Below are positions 43,251 to 52,436 of a stretch of 64,000 bases of DNA, piece after piece (position 1 is the stretch's first letter; every line of letters starts with the position of its first letter). The stretch lies in NCBI GenBank assembly GCA_020444475.1, contig JAHLKV010000002.1, positions 558,001 to 622,000 of the forward strand. The letters are read 5' to 3'. The position numbers and the translations under genes are program-made. The DNA comes from a bacterium (GTDB taxonomy: Bacteria > Zixibacteria > MSB-5A5 > GN15 > FEB-12). The notes under the pieces are model-generated. The model was not told the origin of the DNA. It worked only from the letters and a program-made list of their open reading frames with translations, and searched no databases.

Positions 43251-44513
43251 ATGTTCACATATACCAGATTAGCCGTCGCGGCGCTGTTGCTTGTGCTGGT
43301 GGTGCTGGCCGGCTGTGATGATCGCGGACGCAATGTTCCTTCCCGACCCGATTTCGTCGAGTGGGAAGTCGACCCGACCAACCGCGTCTTCTCCGACAGC
43401 ACAACTCCCGTGACGTCCCCCATGGAACCGGAACTGCTGTTCCAGATTCGCAATGATATCGCCGTCCTTGAGATGGAAACCTACATCCCGCCCGAAGCCT
43501 TCACTGAGCCGGTGCCGACCCTTGTCCTGCTGGCCCCCGAAGGCGGCGGTGACACGTATTATCTCGAACATGGTCTTCTGCAGATCGTCGAAGAGATGAC
43601 GGCGACCGGTGAGATTCAGCCGATGTTGATCGTCATGGTCGGCAACGACCCGACGTTTGATGGCTATTTCTACGGCAACAGCTATGCGGCCGGCTTCTAC
43701 GATCGCGTCCTCGGCGACAAGATGATCGAGAAGCTCTCGTTCCTTTTCCCGAGCTTCATCGCCGACCCTGCCAAGATTGGTATCGGTGGTATCGGGCAGG
43801 GCGCCTACGGCGCCTTCCGCGCCGCGATCCAGAACCCCAATACGTACGGCTCGATCTCCGCGGTTGACGGCCCGCTCGATTTCGACGGCGCCAACGGCAG
43901 CGGTGGTTTCGTTCCGTATATGCAGCAGGTCGTCACGCTGCAGGGACTGACCCCGGCCAACTTCCGCACGGCGTTTGATTCGGTCGCGACCGATGAGCCC
44001 ACCAAGCTCTTCATCGGTGGTTCGCTCGCTTTCTCGCCGCACGACACCCTGCTGTACTACACGCTGAATCTTCTGGGGGACATCGGCGAGCCGGTAACCA
44101 AGAACATCACCCAGCGCTTCCAGCGGTTGTCGGATACGACGACCCTGATCAATACGATCATCGGTCCCGATGACGACAACATGCATTTCCACCTGCCGTT
44201 CGACGGCACCGGGAATCCGTACACACCGATCTGGAATCTCTGGCTGGCCAACGACCTCGAACGCCTCCACGACAACGCCTCGGTCAGCCAGCCGCTGACC
44301 GGTGTTAACATCTGGATCGCCAATTCCCGTCAGGCCAAGCTGAACTTCGGCGACCAGACCGCCTCGTGGATCGAGACGCTTCGCGACGACGGCTACGCCC
44401 CCGAAGTGTATAACTACTCGGGATACGAAGGCTATCCGGCGACCAACGGTAAAGTTGTGTACGATTTGATCCGCGAGATGCTGAAGTTCCACTCGGAGAG
44501 TTTCGGCGACTGA
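43251..44513 (+). CDS. esterase-like lipoprotein with degenerate nucleophile motif
   Basis: 420 residues. Signal peptide with lipobox L-A-G-C at about 21, so a lipoprotein. The region 60-330 follows the esterase D / alpha-beta hydrolase pattern (P-T-L-V-L-L-A-P-E-G-G-G, then I-G-I-G-G-I-G-Q-G-A-Y-G-A-F). Where the nucleophile elbow G-x-S-x-G is expected the sequence reads G-I-G-Q-G, so the serine is missing. It may be a binding protein or use another residue. The operon partner is the FadL-like porin, suggesting handling of the same compound; a terminator follows the gene. Confidence 0.75.
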   Translation: MFTYTRLAVAALLLVLVVLAGCDDRGRNVPSRPDFVEWEVDPTNRVFSDSTTPVTSPMEPELLFQIRNDIAVLEMETYIPPEAFTEPVPTLVLLAPEGGGDTYYLEHGLLQIVEEMTATGEIQPMLIVMVGNDPTFDGYFYGNSYAAGFYDRVLGDKMIEKLSFLFPSFIADPAKIGIGGIGQGAYGAFRAAIQNPNTYGSISAVDGPLDFDGANGSGGFVPYMQQVVTLQGLTPANFRTAFDSVATDEPTKLFIGGSLAFSPHDTLLYYTLNLLGDIGEPVTKNITQRFQRLSDTTTLINTIIGPDDDNMHFHLPFDGTGNPYTPIWNLWLANDLERLHDNASVSQPLTGVNIWIANSRQAKLNFGDQTASWIETLRDDGYAPEVYNYSGYEGYPATNGKVVYDLIREMLKFHSESFGD

Positions 44514-44535
44514 GCAATCGGATTATGAATATGGG

Positions 44536-44574
44536 CGCCCGGAGGATATGAGCTTCTTCCGGGCGTTCTTTTTT
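44536..44574 (+). terminator. terminator after the esterase-like gene
   Basis: Perfect 8-bp stem (CGCCCGGA with TCCGGGCG) followed by TTCTTTTTT, just ahead of the deacetylase start. Confidence 0.88.
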
Positions 44575-44587
44575 GGGGATGAGCTAC

Positions 44588-45319
44588 ATGAGTGATGCTA
44601 CGCAATACGACGTCCTCTCGATAGGAGCGCACCCGGATGATGTTGAGGTCGGCACCGGCGGGGTGCTGATTGATCTCGTCAAACGCGGCTACCGCTGCGG
44701 AATGGTTATCCTGACTCAGGGGGAGATGGGGACCGGCGGCACCCCCGACATCAGGCGAAAAGAACTCCAGCGCGCCGCCGGGATCATGGGGGTCGATGTC
44801 CTCAAGACGTTTGACTGGGGTGATACCAAACTCGAAGACAGTTACGACAAACGGCAGGCTCTGGCGGCGGTGATTCGCGCCGCCCGCCCCAGGCTGATCC
44901 TTTGTCCCTATCCGCATGTCGGGCACGGCCGACGGCAGTCGCATCCGGATCATGTCGCCGCAGGGATCATTACGATCAACGCCACCAACCTGGCCGCCCT
45001 GCAGAAGGCCGAGGTACCGGGAGAGCGCCATCTGGTAACCCGCATCCTGCACTACTTCCTGCCGCACGGTGTGACCCCAACCCTGGTGGTCGACATCACC
45101 GACCATTTCGATCAGTGGATCAGCGCCCTCAAAGCGCATGAATCGCAGTTTCTCAATCCGGAGAAAAGTAAGGACTATATCGACAGTCTGACTTCGATGT
45201 CGCGGTCATTCGGTCTGGTGGCGCGTTGCCGGTATGGTCAGGGGTTTGTGTCGGTGGAGCCGCTGCAGATCAAGGATCTGATGTGTCTGGTGGAGGGGCA
45301 GGACGAAGACCGGGCCTGA
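44588..45319 (+). CDS. bshB1: BshB1-like LmbE-family deacetylase
   Basis: 243 residues. Zinc-dependent de-N-acetylase: the metal motif A-H-P-D-D at about 15-19, the second His in S-H-P-D-H, and G-E-M-G-T-G-G-T as in BshB1, which deacetylates GlcNAc-malate in bacillithiol synthesis. Other PIG-L deacetylases are similar, and bshA/bshC are not in the window, so the thiol role is inference. The ATG at 44588 has GGGG at suitable spacing; upstream starts fall in the terminator tail. Confidence 0.82.
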   Translation: MSDATQYDVLSIGAHPDDVEVGTGGVLIDLVKRGYRCGMVILTQGEMGTGGTPDIRRKELQRAAGIMGVDVLKTFDWGDTKLEDSYDKRQALAAVIRAARPRLILCPYPHVGHGRRQSHPDHVAAGIITINATNLAALQKAEVPGERHLVTRILHYFLPHGVTPTLVVDITDHFDQWISALKAHESQFLNPEKSKDYIDSLTSMSRSFGLVARCRYGQGFVSVEPLQIKDLMCLVEGQDEDRA

Positions 45320-45363
45320 AGCTAATGTACGTGCTGTCAGGCGACTCGCCTGACAGCTGATGT

Positions 45364-45506
45364 AGGGCAGAACCCGAGTGCGGAGCGCGAAGTGGTTCTG
45401 CCATCACTGAAACGCGTGTCTTGTTGCTTCGCTGGCGGAACCACTTCGGCACACTCCTCTGGCGCACAAGCGCCGAGGCGTGCCTCGGGTTCCACCCTAC
45501 AAACAA
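45364..45506. repeat. GGCAGAACC/GGTTCTGCC-family hairpins between convergent genes
   Basis: GGGCAGAACC at 45365 pairs with GGTTCTGCC ending at 45402; a second, larger inverted pair follows (GGCGGAACC near 45434 with GGGTTCCACCC near 45488). The family also occurs at 24843, 24967 and 26262. It fills most of the gap between the deacetylase and LysE-family genes. Confidence 0.75.
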
Positions 45507-45547
45507 ATCTTGCTCAGGATTGGCTCGCAGTCCGGCCCCAGTACCCG

Positions 45548-46186
45548 TCAAGGCCCCTCAGGTATCGCCAGCCGTACCCCCAGCCCGATCAACACCGAGC
45601 CCGTAATCCGTCGTTGCCAGCGCACAAAGCGTGGGCTGCGTTGGAGCCACCCGGCGCCGACTCCCACCAGATACGCGACCGCCACATTGACGGTCGTGCC
45701 GGTGATATTAAATACCAGACCAAGCAGCAATATCTGGGGTGCGACTGTACCCCGAGAGGGATCTACGAATTGCGGGAGGAACGAGATGAAAAACAGGGCG
45801 ACCTTGGGATTCAGCAGGTTGGTCAACGCTCCCTGCCAGAACACGTGTGAGAGACGATCATGTGCTCTCCGGACCGAATCCGAAAGTATCGAGGTCGGCC
45901 CACTCCTGAACAGCATGCGAACTCCCAGGAACACCAGATAACCTGCGCCTGCGTATTTCACAACCTGATACGCCAGGTCCGAATAGGCGAAGAGGGCCGA
46001 CAAACCAAACGCCGCCGCTGTCATGTGGACCAACGACCCGGCGGCGATCCCAAACGCCGAAACCACCCCCGCCGAGCGCCCCTGACCGATCGTTCGCGAC
46101 GCCACATAGATCATGTCCGGACCGGGCGTAAGGTTAAGTCCGATTCCGGCCACCATGAAGATCATAAGACTGTAAGGATCAACCAC
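45548..46186 (-). CDS. LysE/RhtB-family amino acid exporter
   Basis: 212 residues, the usual length, with about six membrane segments. Family pattern: L-N-L-T-P-G-P-D-M-I-Y-V near the start, and G-A-L-T-N-L-L-N-P-K-V-A-L-F-F in the middle. Exports amino acids or their analogues. The GTG start has AGGGA seven bases upstream. Single gene; substrate unknown. Confidence 0.92.
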   Translation of the reverse strand: MVDPYSLMIFMVAGIGLNLTPGPDMIYVASRTIGQGRSAGVVSAFGIAAGSLVHMTAAAFGLSALFAYSDLAYQVVKYAGAGYLVFLGVRMLFRSGPTSILSDSVRRAHDRLSHVFWQGALTNLLNPKVALFFISFLPQFVDPSRGTVAPQILLLGLVFNITGTTVNVAVAYLVGVGAGWLQRSPRFVRWQRRITGSVLIGLGVRLAIPEGP

Positions 46187-46260
46187 AGGCTATCCCTGAA
46201 GTGTGCGGTGAATATGTACGTTATACGGGAAGACTCGGAGGGAGTTTGCCGTGGGCCCAC

Positions 46261-46611
46261 TCACTCCACCGGCACCTTCACGTAATTCAACCCCAGATCG
46301 GGAGGCAGAGAGTAGTCGAGATAAAACTCGTACCGCTCGCGCGAGCCGTCGGTATAGAGAACAACCACTGCCACCGCAAATTTCCCCCACGTATAAAACG
46401 ACTCCGCAAACCCGGACTCGCGGCTGTCGTTGTGGCGGATCGGCTCGGCAAACGTATCGTGCAGGCGGTATTCGACCAGCCGTATCCGGGCCAGCACATC
46501 CGGCGGTTCATCGATAAAGACCGCTACGTGGAAATGCTTCCTGCCCCCTGACCGCTGCTTATATTCGATCCGCCCCTGGGAATCGGTAACCAGTCGATAG
46601 CCGAATTGCAT
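46261..46611 (-). CDS. prokaryotic YEATS (pYEATS) domain protein
   Basis: 116 residues from the ATG at 46611; a GTG 27 bases earlier is possible. The pattern V-E-Y-R-L-H-D-T-F, then W-G-K-F-A-V-A-V-V-V-L-Y-x-D-G follows the YEATS beta-sandwich known as pYEATS. In eukaryotes YEATS binds acylated histone tails; in bacteria such domains are fused or linked to signalling and immunity effectors, but their ligands are not well known. Here it stands alone, divergent from an epimerase gene, with no effector domain beside it. Confidence 0.7.
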   Translation of the reverse strand: MQFGYRLVTDSQGRIEYKQRSGGRKHFHVAVFIDEPPDVLARIRLVEYRLHDTFAEPIRHNDSRESGFAESFYTWGKFAVAVVVLYTDGSRERYEFYLDYSLPPDLGLNYVKVPVE

Positions 46612-46663
46612 GCTCTCAATATAAGAACTTGTTGCCACCCCGCCAATTCGCTACCTTCGTCGC

Positions 46664-47662
46664 ATGAACGACTCCGCCCCGCAGCAATCGGTGCTCATTA
46701 CCGGCGCCAACGGCTTCATCGGCTCGCGCATGTGCCGGCTCTTTCTCGACCGGGGCTTTCGCGTCATCGCCGGTGTCCGCCAGAGCGCCAACCTGAACCT
46801 GCTCGAGGGTCTGGATATCGAACTGCGCTATGGCGATATCAGTTACCCTGACTCGCTCCCTGCGATGGTCAGGGGCGTCGACTATGTCGTGCACAACGCC
46901 GGAGTCGTCAAAGCCAGGACCGCCGACACGTTTTTTATCGTCAACGAAGATGGAACGAAAAATCTTCTCAAGGCGATCGTGGCGCACAACCCGACCGTCC
47001 GCAAGGTCATCTACATATCGTCGCTGGCCGCCGCCGGACCGTCGCTCGACGGTCGCCCCGTCACCGAGAAGGACAAGCCGCACCCGATCACGATCTATGG
47101 CCGCTCCAAGCTGGCCGGCGAGCGGGCTGCACTCTCGTTTGCCGACAGGTTCAATGTCGTCGCCATTCGGCCGCCCGGTGTCTACGGTCCGGGAGATAAA
47201 GAGGTCTTTACGTTTTTCCAGACGGTCTATCGCCACATCCGTCCGGCAATTGGCGACATTACCCGTAAACTGCAGTTGGTGCATGCCGACGATCTCTGTC
47301 GTGGCATCTACATGGCGATGATCGCAGAAACCAAAACCGGCTCGGTGTATTTCATCTGCGAAAACCACGCCTACGAATTCAGAGAGCTGACTGAAATCCT
47401 GCAGGAGGCATGCGGCCGAAAGGCCTATCCACTTCCGCTCCCCGGATTCGCGTTTCGCGGGATCGCCGCCGTCTCGGAACTGCTGTTCAAAGTGGTTGGG
47501 GCAACCCCGATGCTGACCCGCGAGAAAGCCGGAGAACTGCTCTCTTCGTGGGAAGTGGATACGTCAAAAGCGAAAAAAGAAATCGGGTTCGAGTCGAGCA
47601 TTCCCTTTGCCGAAGGCGCCCGGCAGACCTACGAGTGGTATCTCCAGGAGGGCTGGCTGTAA
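46664..47662 (+). CDS. NAD(P)-dependent epimerase/dehydratase family protein
   Basis: 332 residues. Extended SDR: V-L-I-T-G-A-N-G-F-I-G near the start, the S-S-L-A-A-A-G serine region, and the catalytic Y-G-R-S-K. The C-terminal part is of the type found in uncharacterised nucleoside-sugar or 3-beta-HSD-like members, so the substrate is open. TAATG overlap couples it to the small membrane protein that follows. Confidence 0.88.
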   Translation: MNDSAPQQSVLITGANGFIGSRMCRLFLDRGFRVIAGVRQSANLNLLEGLDIELRYGDISYPDSLPAMVRGVDYVVHNAGVVKARTADTFFIVNEDGTKNLLKAIVAHNPTVRKVIYISSLAAAGPSLDGRPVTEKDKPHPITIYGRSKLAGERAALSFADRFNVVAIRPPGVYGPGDKEVFTFFQTVYRHIRPAIGDITRKLQLVHADDLCRGIYMAMIAETKTGSVYFICENHAYEFRELTEILQEACGRKAYPLPLPGFAFRGIAAVSELLFKVVGATPMLTREKAGELLSSWEVDTSKAKKEIGFESSIPFAEGARQTYEWYLQEGWL

Positions 47663-48081
47663 TGTTGTCCTACGACCTGCTTCTCTATTCCATGGCGGTC
47701 GGCGGTGCATATCTGTTCGTCGTATCGCTCATCATAGAGCTGATCGAGCGCCGCCTCAAACTCACCCGCCAGATCCCCGAACACCTGGTGGAGAACGAAG
47801 GCTGGGTGTGGTGGGGAATCAACTTCGTCATGGAGCTGCTTTTCTATGTCGGCATCCCCCTGGTGGCCTACGCCTTTTTCTATTTCGCACTCCCGTTCTC
47901 GGGTGTGCGGGCCGGTATGGCGGGGGCACTGTTTGCCTTTGCGGTTGGCGCCGCGCCGCTCGTACTGGGGCTGTCGGTCCGGATCAAACTGCCGATGCCG
48001 TTTCTGCTTTTCCAGCTACTGGCATACCTGATCAAGATAGCCGGTACTTTGTCGATCATCGCCTGGCTCTATTCACTATAA
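47662..48081 (+). CDS. small integral membrane protein of unknown function
   Basis: 139 residues with about four hydrophobic segments (LLLYSMAVGGAYLFVVSLII, FVMELLFYVGIPLVAYAFFY, MAGALFAFAVGAAPLVLGL, LLFQLLAYLIKIAGTLSII). No family recognised. It shares TAATG with the epimerase and precedes the aminotransferase by 28 bases, so it belongs to a three-gene operon. Confidence 0.75.
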   Translation: MLSYDLLLYSMAVGGAYLFVVSLIIELIERRLKLTRQIPEHLVENEGWVWWGINFVMELLFYVGIPLVAYAFFYFALPFSGVRAGMAGALFAFAVGAAPLVLGLSVRIKLPMPFLLFQLLAYLIKIAGTLSIIAWLYSL

Positions 48082-48109
48082 GAATACCACCGAATCATTC
48101 GGAGATCCT

Positions 48110-49276
48110 ATGTCACCCGATACCGCCGCCAAATTCGCCGAGACACGGAAGCTCTTTCCGCACACCGCCCACTCCGTCTATTTCAACAGTGCCTCGTACG
48201 GTCCTTTTTCGACGCCTCTCAAGGAAGCGGTCGAGAGCAATATCGCCATCCGCGTGGACTGCCGCGAGGATGACTCGCATGATGCGTTTTCCACTTCCGA
48301 AGCGCTCCGCGCCGACTACGCATCGCTGATCGGCGCCGAGCAACACCAGGTGGGGATTGGGCTGAACACGACTCACGGACTGAATGTCGCCATGTTTGGT
48401 CTGCCGATGCAGCCCGGGGATGAGGTCCTTATATCCGATGTCGAATTTCCGGCCCTCTATTATGTTGCTCGCGCCGCCGCCGAGACCCGCGGCGTAACGA
48501 TCAAGCAGATCAAATCGGTCGATCGACGCACCACGGTCGAAGCCATCGAGCAGGCGATCGGTCCAAAAACCCGCATGCTGGCTATTTCGTGGGTGCAGTT
48601 TTTCGACGGCTACAAAAACGACCTGGCCGAACTCGCCGCACTGTGCAGAAAACACAACCTGTATTTTGTCGTCGACGGTATCCAGGGGATGGGTGTGGAG
48701 CCTGTTGATGTTGTGAAGCTTGGTCTCGATGTGTTTTCTTCGGGCTGCCAGAAGTGGATGCTTTCCCCGCAGGGATGCGGCTTTTTCTACATCGCGGACA
48801 AGGTGTTTGACTCGATCAAGCCGCCCTTTATGAGCTGGCTCGGGGTCGACTGGGGAATGAACTTCTCCGATCTGTTCTACTTCGATAAACCGTACTTCAA
48901 GGCCGCCCGCAAGTTCGAGATCGGCTACTATGCGGTGTTGAACCTGATGGGGATGAAAGCGTCGGTGGAGATATTCAAAGAGCTTGGCATCGCCAACATC
49001 CAACAGCACAACCACGCCCTGATAGACAAGCTGACGGCGTATCTTAACGATCATCCGTTCTACACGGTGACGTCGTCGCTCGAAGAGAAGCACCGGTCGT
49101 CGATACTGACCTTCACCTGCAAAGACTACGCACTGTTGCAGAAGCGGTTGGTAAGATCGGGCATTGTGCTGGTGCATCGCGAAGGCTCGATCCGGGCATC
49201 GATTCACCTGTTTAATGATGACTCGGATATCGAGCGATTGATCGGGGAGTTGGATACATTCGCTGACGAGCAGTAA
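48110..49276 (+). CDS. class V aminotransferase family protein
   Basis: 388 residues. Fold-type I PLP enzyme of the IscS/isopenicillin-N-epimerase group: T-T-H-G-L-N near 88, V-V-D-G-I-Q-G-M-G with the PLP aspartate, and S-S-G-C-Q-K-W-M with the PLP lysine. No cysteine-desulfurase active loop cysteine is evident, so a desulfurase role is doubtful. Substrate unknown; shares an operon with the epimerase and membrane protein. Confidence 0.88.
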   Translation: MSPDTAAKFAETRKLFPHTAHSVYFNSASYGPFSTPLKEAVESNIAIRVDCREDDSHDAFSTSEALRADYASLIGAEQHQVGIGLNTTHGLNVAMFGLPMQPGDEVLISDVEFPALYYVARAAAETRGVTIKQIKSVDRRTTVEAIEQAIGPKTRMLAISWVQFFDGYKNDLAELAALCRKHNLYFVVDGIQGMGVEPVDVVKLGLDVFSSGCQKWMLSPQGCGFFYIADKVFDSIKPPFMSWLGVDWGMNFSDLFYFDKPYFKAARKFEIGYYAVLNLMGMKASVEIFKELGIANIQQHNHALIDKLTAYLNDHPFYTVTSSLEEKHRSSILTFTCKDYALLQKRLVRSGIVLVHREGSIRASIHLFNDDSDIERLIGELDTFADEQ

Positions 49277-49284
49277 TTGGGTGG

Positions 49285-49343
49285 CCCACCATTTATGGTG
49301 GGGTCGAGAGGTGACGTAATACACGAGGACGTACACCACGCAC
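49285..49343. repeat. CCCACCAT hairpin (copy 5) followed by a CACGAGGACGTA element
   Basis: A perfect CCCACCAT/ATGGTGGG stem at 49285-49302 is followed at about 49316 by the CACGAGGACGTACACCACGC element. The same two families lie side by side at 29545-29610. Here they sit exactly between convergent stop codons. Confidence 0.85.
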
Positions 49344-49348
49344 AATGT

Positions 49349-50389
49349 CTACAGGGAATCCCCAGCCAATATCTCTGCCAACGCCTCCGCCGCCACCGCA
49401 TGCCCCTTCGCATTGAAATGAATCGGGTCCAGCGCGGCGTCATCGAACAAATCCTCATACTGATCGAACAACGCCGCGATATCAACCAACTCAGCGCCGG
49501 TGTCGTGCGCCACGCGACGAACAGCATCGTTGTACCTCTCATGAAAGGCATGCATCGGTGAGCGCATCCCCGGGGCGTAGTACGTCGCAAGCGCTGGTAT
49601 TGGTGAGGTCAGGAAGATCACCCGCATGTGGTGAGACTGACCGATAGCGGAGATCTCCTGAAGGTTCTGATAGAAGTCCTCGAGACCCACCCGATAGACG
49701 ATAGTTCCGGGCGTGAACAGCGAGTCCGGACTTGGCTCCACTGCCGACAACAGCAGTTTCTTGTAGAGCCGATATGACTCGAGATGCGAGAGCAGGTTCT
49801 GGATGTTTAGTATCCACGGTGGCGGAAACCGCTGGTCTTTATCGGCGATTCCGTTGGCCGCTGCCCAGTGATCGTTCCAGGCAAACAGCACGAGCAACAC
49901 TTCGGGTTCCAGCCGAACGAGGTCACTGACCAGGAACGTCTTCCCCTGGTACGAGGTGTATCCCGGAATGGCGCCGTTGATCATCTCGTATTCGTTATCG
50001 AGCAGCCGCCCCAGCTGCCTGATGTAAATGCTGTCTTCGGTCACCCCCCAGCCAAACGTACAGCTGTTGCCGATCGCCAGTACGCGCGGTTTCATCTTGG
50101 GGACGGTCAACTCCGGGCCGCGAAGCCCTCGGCTGTTGATATGATAGGTTGCGCCCTGAAAGAACTCGGAGGTGATGGTCTGATCGGGGCGGAAGCGCCA
50201 GAAGAGATCGTGGTCTTTCTTGAAGACATCCGGGTAGTCCAGCGCCCGGTTAAGAACGAAAAAGCGGTTTTGGAATTTCGTCTCAAATCCAACGATTCGC
50301 ACGACGCCTTCAAGAAGTGCGAGAAACAGAACGATCGCCAGCAACCCTGCGGTGAGGCGGGTCAGCAATGAATATCGGCGTGTGGACAT
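49349..50389 (-). CDS. membrane-anchored SGNH hydrolase-like protein
   Basis: 346 residues. One N-terminal membrane anchor (LTAGLLAIVLFLALLEGVV), then an SGNH domain: G-N-S-C-T-F-G at 107-113 with the nucleophile serine (Asn in place of the usual Asp of GDS), an F-A-W-N-D-H block with the oxyanion Asn, and the C-terminal D-P-I-H-F-N-A-K-G-H with Asp and His. Such enzymes modify surface polysaccharide acyl groups. The carbamoyltransferase cassette, a common partner, lies 2 kb away. Confidence 0.85.
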   Translation of the reverse strand: MSTRRYSLLTRLTAGLLAIVLFLALLEGVVRIVGFETKFQNRFFVLNRALDYPDVFKKDHDLFWRFRPDQTITSEFFQGATYHINSRGLRGPELTVPKMKPRVLAIGNSCTFGWGVTEDSIYIRQLGRLLDNEYEMINGAIPGYTSYQGKTFLVSDLVRLEPEVLLVLFAWNDHWAAANGIADKDQRFPPPWILNIQNLLSHLESYRLYKKLLLSAVEPSPDSLFTPGTIVYRVGLEDFYQNLQEISAIGQSHHMRVIFLTSPIPALATYYAPGMRSPMHAFHERYNDAVRRVAHDTGAELVDIAALFDQYEDLFDDAALDPIHFNAKGHAVAAEALAEILAGDSL

Positions 50390-50560
50390 GGCAGGAATAT
50401 AGGCTGAGTCAGGCGCCGCTGTCAGCCATTTGTTTTTGGCACTATTCTATGGTTGCCAATATGGGGAGGATACCCCATGTTACGGTCACGGAATCGTTTC
50501 GGGGGGGGGTCGATTATAGACCCCGCCGTCACCGGATACGAGGTTAGGGGATACCAACCT

Positions 50561-51907
50561 ATGTCTTCCGAAACACCAGCCAACGAACCCGAAAAGCAGC
50601 CGGTCGGGACCCTCACCGATCCGGTCGCACTCGGCAATCGCATCGAGTCGCTCGATGTCCTCCGCGGCTTCGCGCTGCTCGGCATACTCGTAATCAATAT
50701 CGTCCTGTTCAGCTATCCAACTAGTGTAATGCAGAACCCGACTGTCGCGGGCGGCTTCACCGGAATCGATTTCTTTTCATGGCAAATCTCTTACCTGTTT
50801 TTCTCCATGAAGTTCATGGCGATCTTCTCGATGCTGTTCGGGGCGGGGATCATCCTGTTGACGGAGCGGGCGGAATCAAGAGGCGTATCGGTCCGGCCGG
50901 CCTTCTTTCGAAGACAGTGGTGGTTGCTGCTGTTTGGCGCGCTCCACGCGTATTTCGTCTGGTTCGGCGACATACTGTTCCCGTATGCCATCTGCGGTAT
51001 GATCGTCTATCTCTTCCGGCGGAAGTCCGCGCGGTTTCTCGTCATATTCGGCCTTATCGTCACGCTGTTCGGTTTGGCGCCGATGGCGGGGGTGGGGGCG
51101 CTGCTCGGCTGGATGCAGGGACAGGCCGAAAGCGGACAGGCCGCGCTCGACGCCGGCGAGAAACCGGATCCGATGGAGCAGCGGATGATCGAGGTGTGGG
51201 ACGAGGTCGAGCAGGGTTTCCATCCCAACGAGGAGACTCTTCGCGAAGAGACCGATATCATGCGCTCCGGCTATTGGGATATCATTTTGCACCAGCTCCC
51301 GACCGTCCTCCAGATGCATCTCATCTCGTATCCGTTTTTTATCGTCTGGCGAATCGCCGGGCTGATGCTGGTCGGGATGGGTCTGATGAAGCTGGGAGTG
51401 TTTTCAGCGCAGCGCTCGGTTCGGTTCTACAGGTGGAGTGCTGTCATCGGCTATGCAGTCGGGCTGCCTTTGGTCTGGTACGGCTCGACTTTGCTGGTCG
51501 GTCATAACTTCGATCCCGCATACATGTATACCATTGGAGGCTCGGTCGACTATGTTGCCGGACTGCTGATGGTCCTCGGACATATCGGTCTGGTCATGCT
51601 GGTTTGCAAACGCCAACTGCTGACGGGCGTGCGAAAACGACTGGCGGCGGTCGGTCGGATGGCGTTGTCCAACTACCTGATCCAGAGCCTCATCGGTACG
51701 TTCATCTTCTATGGCTGGGGGCTGGGCTATTTCGGCGAATTCAATCGCGCTGCGCTCTGGTGGTTTGTGCTCGGTATCTGGGCGCTGCAACTGGTGTACA
51801 GTCCGCTTTGGCTGTCGCGGTTCCGGTTTGGTCCGTTTGAATGGTTGTGGCGGTCGTTGACATACAAGAAGCGCCAGCCGATGCGGATGGCTGCTGAGAC
51901 GTCGTAG
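50561..51907 (+). CDS. DUF418 (YeiB-like) membrane protein
   Basis: 448 residues. N-terminal R-I-E-S-L-D-V-L-R-G-F-A-L-L-G-I-L motif and about ten membrane segments, ending in the DUF418 domain (Y-L-I-Q-S-L-I-G-T-F-I-F-Y-G-W-G-L-G-Y). Distantly related to acyltransferase-3-type proteins; function unknown. The ATG at 50561 has AGGGG upstream. An upstream in-frame ATG at 50453 would add 36 residues without family similarity. Confidence 0.88.
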   Translation: MSSETPANEPEKQPVGTLTDPVALGNRIESLDVLRGFALLGILVINIVLFSYPTSVMQNPTVAGGFTGIDFFSWQISYLFFSMKFMAIFSMLFGAGIILLTERAESRGVSVRPAFFRRQWWLLLFGALHAYFVWFGDILFPYAICGMIVYLFRRKSARFLVIFGLIVTLFGLAPMAGVGALLGWMQGQAESGQAALDAGEKPDPMEQRMIEVWDEVEQGFHPNEETLREETDIMRSGYWDIILHQLPTVLQMHLISYPFFIVWRIAGLMLVGMGLMKLGVFSAQRSVRFYRWSAVIGYAVGLPLVWYGSTLLVGHNFDPAYMYTIGGSVDYVAGLLMVLGHIGLVMLVCKRQLLTGVRKRLAAVGRMALSNYLIQSLIGTFIFYGWGLGYFGEFNRAALWWFVLGIWALQLVYSPLWLSRFRFGPFEWLWRSLTYKKRQPMRMAAETS

Positions 51908-52234
51908 CAGTCGGCAATCTGCCTGGACGAATAAGTTAGTCTTACAATCCCTGTAGCGCAGGTCCCTGCCACGGTCAGTTCGGTTGGCGCTCACATGAGG
52001 TCTGAGATACGGCTCGGGTGCTCAGGCAATCTTGCGAGGACCTGCGTGAGAACACACTCGCATTGGAAGACAATCAGGTCCTCGCCGAGACTGACTTGGT
52101 TCGGACGGCGTTATGTAGATTCTCAGGTGTTCAATCAGACTGATAGGCCCGTGAATGGGACCTGATCTACAGGGGAGCGGGTCAACCAGAACGCGCGGCG
52201 CACGAGGACGTACGCCACGCACGTCCAGGAGGTC
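51908..52234. other. repeat-filled gap between convergent genes
   Basis: Holds GCAGGTCC/GGACCTGC segments like those at 18.3-18.7 kb (51953, 52034, 52160) and a CACGAGGACGTA-loop hairpin at 52193-52220 (stem GCGCGGCG with CGCCACGC). No gene is supported. Confidence 0.75.
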
Positions 52235-52408
52235 CTAGAACAACGAATAAATAAACGGCGCCAGCGCCGATGACTCCGTGAAAATCACCAGCAACGACAA
52301 CAGCACCAAAAAGACAAAGATCGGCCCCAACCACCATCGCTTGGAAGTTTTCAGGAAATACCACATCTCGGAGAATATCCCGAGCCGCCGCATCTTTTTT
52401 TTCGCCAT
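52235..52408 (-). CDS. DUF5989-type small membrane protein
   Basis: 57 residues: a basic start (MAKKKMRRLG), E-M-W-Y-F-L-K-T-S-K-R-W-W-L-G-P, and one membrane helix ending T-E-S-S-A-L-A-P-F-I-Y. This pattern fits small DUF5989 proteins that accompany carbamoyltransferases. It is the last gene of the cassette, separated from the transferase gene by an inverted repeat at 52437-52491. Confidence 0.8.
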   Translation of the reverse strand: MAKKKMRRLGIFSEMWYFLKTSKRWWLGPIFVFLVLLSLLVIFTESSALAPFIYSLF

Positions 52409-52436
52409 CGTCGTTCGCCTTCGCATGCGTGAAGTG

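Noticed and set aside
43269..44492. 407-codon minus-strand frame inside the esterase-like gene
   Set aside because: Antisense to a gene with a proper signal peptide and terminator; shows only GC-rich shadow composition.
48110..49276. Cysteine desulfurase (IscS) partner for the IscU-like gene
   Set aside because: The protein has the class V fold and PLP lysine but no evident active-loop cysteine, and it lies 40 kb from the IscU-like gene.
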